Assembly: GCA_002688185.1 (NCBI GenBank)
Contig: NZCE01000038.1
Location: 1-35,318 of the forward strand
Reading direction: 5' to 3'
Source: Spirochaetales bacterium
Lineage (GTDB): Bacteria > Spirochaetota > Spirochaetia > ARS1246
DNA length: 35,318 nt
The notes beneath the pieces were generated by a model. The model had not been told where the DNA came from. It worked only from the letters and a program-made list of their open reading frames with translations, and made no database searches. Each line of letters starts with the position of its first letter. The first letter of the stretch is position 1. Of this stretch, positions 32,823 through 35,318 are shown piece by piece. Both the position numbers and the translations under genes were made by a program.

Positions 32823-34010
32823 TTATTTCGATGCTTGGTATGCCCATGGGTATAAAGAGCCGGAGATAATCTGGGCGAAGGAGAGCGCTACTATGCCTCG
32901 TCCCAGCTCTCTGGTCTCGTTGCCGCGGGTGACCAAAAAACCGCGCTCAATGCCGAGGTCTTGCATACAATGACGCAACCCCGCCGTATCGTACTGCCGT
33001 ATCTCGATTCCAAGTTTGATCTCCACCGGACATATATAATCCCCAACCTTTATGAGAAGATCGACTTCAGCTCCGGCCTGGGTGCGATAGAAGTAGAACT
33101 CGGGGCCAATGAGGTCGGTCCACGCCGCGGCTATCAACTCTTCTACCAATAAAACCTCAAAAGATTGGCCGCGGTGCACCCACGACTCAAGGGACGACTC
33201 ATCGGGTAAACCTGCCAATCTATGCAAGATCCCCGTGTCACGAATGTAAAGCTTTGGACTTTTCACCAGTCGCTTTTTGATATTTGCATGGTATGGTAGT
33301 AGGCGACGTATCAGCAGCGCGCCTTCCAAAATATCCAGATAATTCGTGATTGCCGAGTTGGAAAGCTCCAGGGATCGTGCCAGCATCGAGACGTTGAGCA
33401 ATTGGCCGTTTACTGATGTCAGCATCGACCAGAGTCTGTTTAGTCTTGCAGCCGGAACCCGTATCCCCAAGTTAGGTAAATCCCGCTCCAATACAGTCTG
33501 AATATAGCTGCTCAGCCACGTCGTTTGCTGTCTGCCGGTACCTAGATCATAAACAGGGGGCAAACCTCCCCTCCACCAACGTGTTTGCCACGAAAACCTG
33601 CCAATCAATTCTTTAATCGTGAATGGTGTCAGCTCGAGAATTCCAATTCTGCCGGCGAGAGTTTCAGAAACATTTTTTAAGAGGAGCGGGCCGGATGAGC
33701 CGAGGAGTACATATCGGCCATTTTCACGATTTTTGTCGATGAGGTGACGTAGTACCGGGAATAGCTCAGGTAGCCGCTGAGCTTCATCGATGCACACGTT
33801 TACCGGATGATCTGAGAAAAACAATTCCGGATCCGCGGAAATAAGGTTGAAATCCACCGGCCGCTCCAGATCGTAATGCTCAAAATGCGGCAGCTCATGC
33901 GCGGCAAAAGTGCTTTTCCCGCATTGGCGAGGACCCCAAATCAATACGAGGGGAAAGGTGTTGAGATATTCAGTCAGCCGCCGGCTAAGAGCTCGGGGAA
34001 CGTACTCCAT
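32823..34010 (-). CDS. AAA ATPase with DUF4143 domain
   Basis: A 395-residue ATPase of the AAA/DUF4143 family, found widely in bacteria and archaea and of unknown function. The start resembles family openings (MEYVPRALSRRL). The P-loop GPRQCGKST is at residues 26-34, and the Walker B is VNVCIDEAQRLPEL. A sensor-like segment YVLLGSSGPLL follows. The C-terminal DUF4143 part includes LYIRDTGILHRL, the loop FYRTQAGAEVDLLI and ICPVEIKLG, a PD-(D/E)xK-like pattern. I choose the ATG at 34010; a TTG nine bases earlier is possible. No separate ribosome site is clear, since a long inverted repeat covers this start. Confidence 0.9.
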   Translation of the reverse strand: MEYVPRALSRRLTEYLNTFPLVLIWGPRQCGKSTFAAHELPHFEHYDLERPVDFNLISADPELFFSDHPVNVCIDEAQRLPELFPVLRHLIDKNRENGRYVLLGSSGPLLLKNVSETLAGRIGILELTPFTIKELIGRFSWQTRWWRGGLPPVYDLGTGRQQTTWLSSYIQTVLERDLPNLGIRVPAARLNRLWSMLTSVNGQLLNVSMLARSLELSNSAITNYLDILEGALLIRRLLPYHANIKKRLVKSPKLYIRDTGILHRLAGLPDESSLESWVHRGQSFEVLLVEELIAAAWTDLIGPEFYFYRTQAGAEVDLLIKVGDYICPVEIKLGIEIRQYDTAGLRHCMQDLGIERGFLVTRGNETRELGRGIVALSFAQIISGSLYPWAYQASK

Positions 34011-34053
34011 ACCTTGCAAATTACATGCTAATCAGAAATTTTACAAGGTATGG
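34007..34053. promoter_or_regulatory. Inverted repeat over the start of the DUF4143 ATPase gene
   Basis: CCATACCTTG and CAAGGTATGG are perfect 10-bp arms; the match continues inward through AAATT/AATTT with one extra base. It spans the ATG and the region just upstream. It may be an operator for self-control or a site bound by the ATPase. Confidence 0.5.
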
Positions 34054-34235
34054 CTGAGCATCCACGGCCTTAAGGCCGCTTCCAAAATTCTTTCCTTGAC
34101 AAAAGACTTGCAGTATTTCAGACTTAATGCGGCTACGGGGACCACCTCGACACTGTCAGACGCGTGGGCTGACTGAACTCCATTAACTGCCGGACATCTG
34201 GGCCGGCTATATAAACCAAAACAAGGAGAATAGCC

Positions 34236-34763
34236 ATGAAGGATTTCTTAAGAATTATCGACGGTCAGAAGTTTCAGTCTCTCATCTGTTTTACAGACGT
34301 CACCGGCTTCGCTCAGACCGTGAAGGCGTTGGGAACTGAGGGCGCTGTGGAAATGCTCCGCGATCTGGCAACCACTATTGACGATCATCTAAGGCCAACG
34401 CCGGGGTGGATCGTCAAATACATTGGTGATGCCTCTCTCATCGTCTTCCCAGATGAATGGGTGGATGAGGGCGTGCGCACGCTCTTGAGTCTCAAGCAGA
34501 AATGTGATGCCCACCTAGAAGAAAGGGAATTGCCGAACAAGATCACCTTTGCCATGCATTTCGGAGAAATCATGGTCATAAAGCTACCTCCAATAGAAGG
34601 ATTTGATGTCATGGGAGACGCCGTTAATACCACTGCCCGTCTCGAAGGGGGCCGCTCAAAAGGAAGATTTGTGATTTCTCCACAAGTTTTCCGTAAACTG
34701 AAACCACAGACTCGTAAAAGCTTTCATAAATTCACGCCTCCCATAGTATATTACGGGGAATAG
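34236..34763 (+). CDS. Stand-alone class III adenylyl cyclase domain
   Basis: A 175-residue protein made only of the class III cyclase catalytic fold, probably making cyclic AMP from ATP. All key residues are visible: metal-binding Asp21 (FTDVTGF) and Asp65 (KYIGDASLIVF), base-selecting Lys61 and Asp124 (GFDVMGDAVNTTARLE), and transition-state Asn131 and Arg135. Lys plus Asp argue for adenylyl rather than guanylyl activity. Two copies must pair to form active sites. There is no sensor, membrane or HAMP domain, which is unusual, as most bacterial enzymes carry one. AAGGAG seven bases before the ATG is strong. A TTGACA near 34096 lacks a good -10. It precedes a truncated methyltransferase by 119 bases. 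Confidence 0.9.
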   Translation: MKDFLRIIDGQKFQSLICFTDVTGFAQTVKALGTEGAVEMLRDLATTIDDHLRPTPGWIVKYIGDASLIVFPDEWVDEGVRTLLSLKQKCDAHLEERELPNKITFAMHFGEIMVIKLPPIEGFDVMGDAVNTTARLEGGRSKGRFVISPQVFRKLKPQTRKSFHKFTPPIVYYGE

Positions 34764-34882
34764 TCTATTATTTGGTTCCCGTAGCCATTATCAGACATTT
34801 CGAAAACCAATCATCGTAGAAACTGATAAAAGGTTGAGGTCATAGGCCCAAATGGATTCGGGCGGTTAGTCCGGGAGAAACA

Positions 34883-35227
34883 ATGAAAACAGCCAAATAT
34901 GATGAAATAGCCGAATGGTATGATTCTCAAAGAAGTCTGATTTCGGCGGATCGAGATGTGGTATTCTCTACGCTCGTTTCTATGCTTGGCGAAATAACGG
35001 GAAAACATATCTGCGATCTCGCCTGCGGACAGGGCTTGCTTACCCACGAATTAGCTTCCCGCGGAGCGAGTGTTGTCGGCATTGATATCTCAGACGAACT
35101 CATCGGAATAGCACGGCGGAATGAGGAAATGGATCCCGCCGGGGTGACTTATCACATCGATGACGCAGAGACACTGGCATCAGTGGATGATGCTTGTTTT
35201 GATGGAGTTGTGTGCAATCTTGCGTAA
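34883..35227 (+). CDS. Truncated class I SAM-dependent methyltransferase
   Basis: This 114-residue frame holds the N-terminal half of a class I methyltransferase: KYDEIAEWYDSQ, the SAM-binding motif I CDLACGQGLLTHELASRGASVVGIDIS, and motif III-like DDAETLASVDDACFDGVVCNLA. It stops with TAA directly after VVCNLA, where full-length relatives continue with about 130 more residues. The bases after the stop do not restore that sequence in any frame I can read, although the next frame gives a short run, KHSLIPLWTARF. The gene is probably a remnant from a deletion or frameshift. GGGAGA upstream gives a plausible ribosome site for the ATG. Confidence 0.72.
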   Translation: MKTAKYDEIAEWYDSQRSLISADRDVVFSTLVSMLGEITGKHICDLACGQGLLTHELASRGASVVGIDISDELIGIARRNEEMDPAGVTYHIDDAETLASVDDACFDGVVCNLA

Positions 35228-35318
35228 ACATTCGCTGATCCCACTATGGACAGCGCGATTTATTTGGAACGGAGGTGAGAATAAACAGGAGTAGGATGAC
35301 AGTCTTTACGTTTTAGCA

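Noticed and set aside
32570..32869. Short frames on both strands in the gap beside the DUF4143 gene
   Set aside because: No ribosome sites, mixed composition and mutual overlap; they look like chance frames.
34096..34124. Promoter for the adenylyl cyclase gene
   Set aside because: The TTGACA is perfect, but the hexamer 17 bases on (CAGACT) matches poorly, and a TATATA at 34208 has no -35.

Overview
This 35.3 kb stretch looks like a chromosomal segment of a free-living, respiring Gram-negative-type bacterium, most likely an uncultured member of the Spirochaetota. That placement is inference. It rests on an exported rhodanese with an AGGKKE-type N-terminus, several UroD-like methyltransferase paralogues, a zinc-ribbon phosphohydrolase-like protein and a short coiled-coil protein next to oligoendopeptidase F, all of which I associate with spirochaete genomes. 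There is no rRNA, CRISPR array, prophage or insertion sequence. Base composition looks fairly even.

Left part (1-12.1 kb): mixed single genes and short operons. In order they are ArfB-type ribosome rescue hydrolase, exported rhodanese, an FG-GAP-type protein co-transcribed with a 3-hydroxyisobutyrate dehydrogenase-family enzyme, a Cys-containing UroD-like protein, a MATE transporter behind a second UroD-like protein that lacks the Cys ligands, a zinc-ribbon protein whose HD domain has lost its metal ligands, a small ferredoxin divergent from an aldo/keto reductase fused to a ferredoxin, a coupled UbiA prenyltransferase and pseudouridine synthase pair, and a secreted DUF3179 protein with a clear terminator.

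Centre (12.2-24.5 kb): an ECF sigma factor with a short Met-rich zinc anti-sigma factor faces a TCA-cycle block read leftwards: sdhA-sdhB-sucC-sucD-sucA-sucB-lpd-gltA. All catalytic motifs I checked are intact. Genes for the membrane anchors SdhC/SdhD are not next to sdhAB. The block has a good sigma70-type promoter with a perfect 14-bp palindrome at the expected start of transcription, and gltA has its own promoter.

Right part (24.8-35.3 kb): a coiled-coil protein plus oligoendopeptidase F; a B12-binding radical SAM protein overlapping a 181-residue protein that looks like an amidophosphoribosyltransferase homologue collapsed by several in-frame deletions; tRNA-Cys with its promoter; about 0.7 kb of gene-poor, structured DNA; a BON protein; an M64 metallopeptidase lipoprotein with an exported partner; a DUF4143 ATPase with a long inverted repeat over its start; a stand-alone adenylyl cyclase domain; and a truncated methyltransferase.

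The best candidates for something undescribed are the collapsed amidotransferase with its radical SAM partner, the ligand-less HD protein, and the palindromes that sit on promoters or start codons. I see no complete known defence or mobile system.
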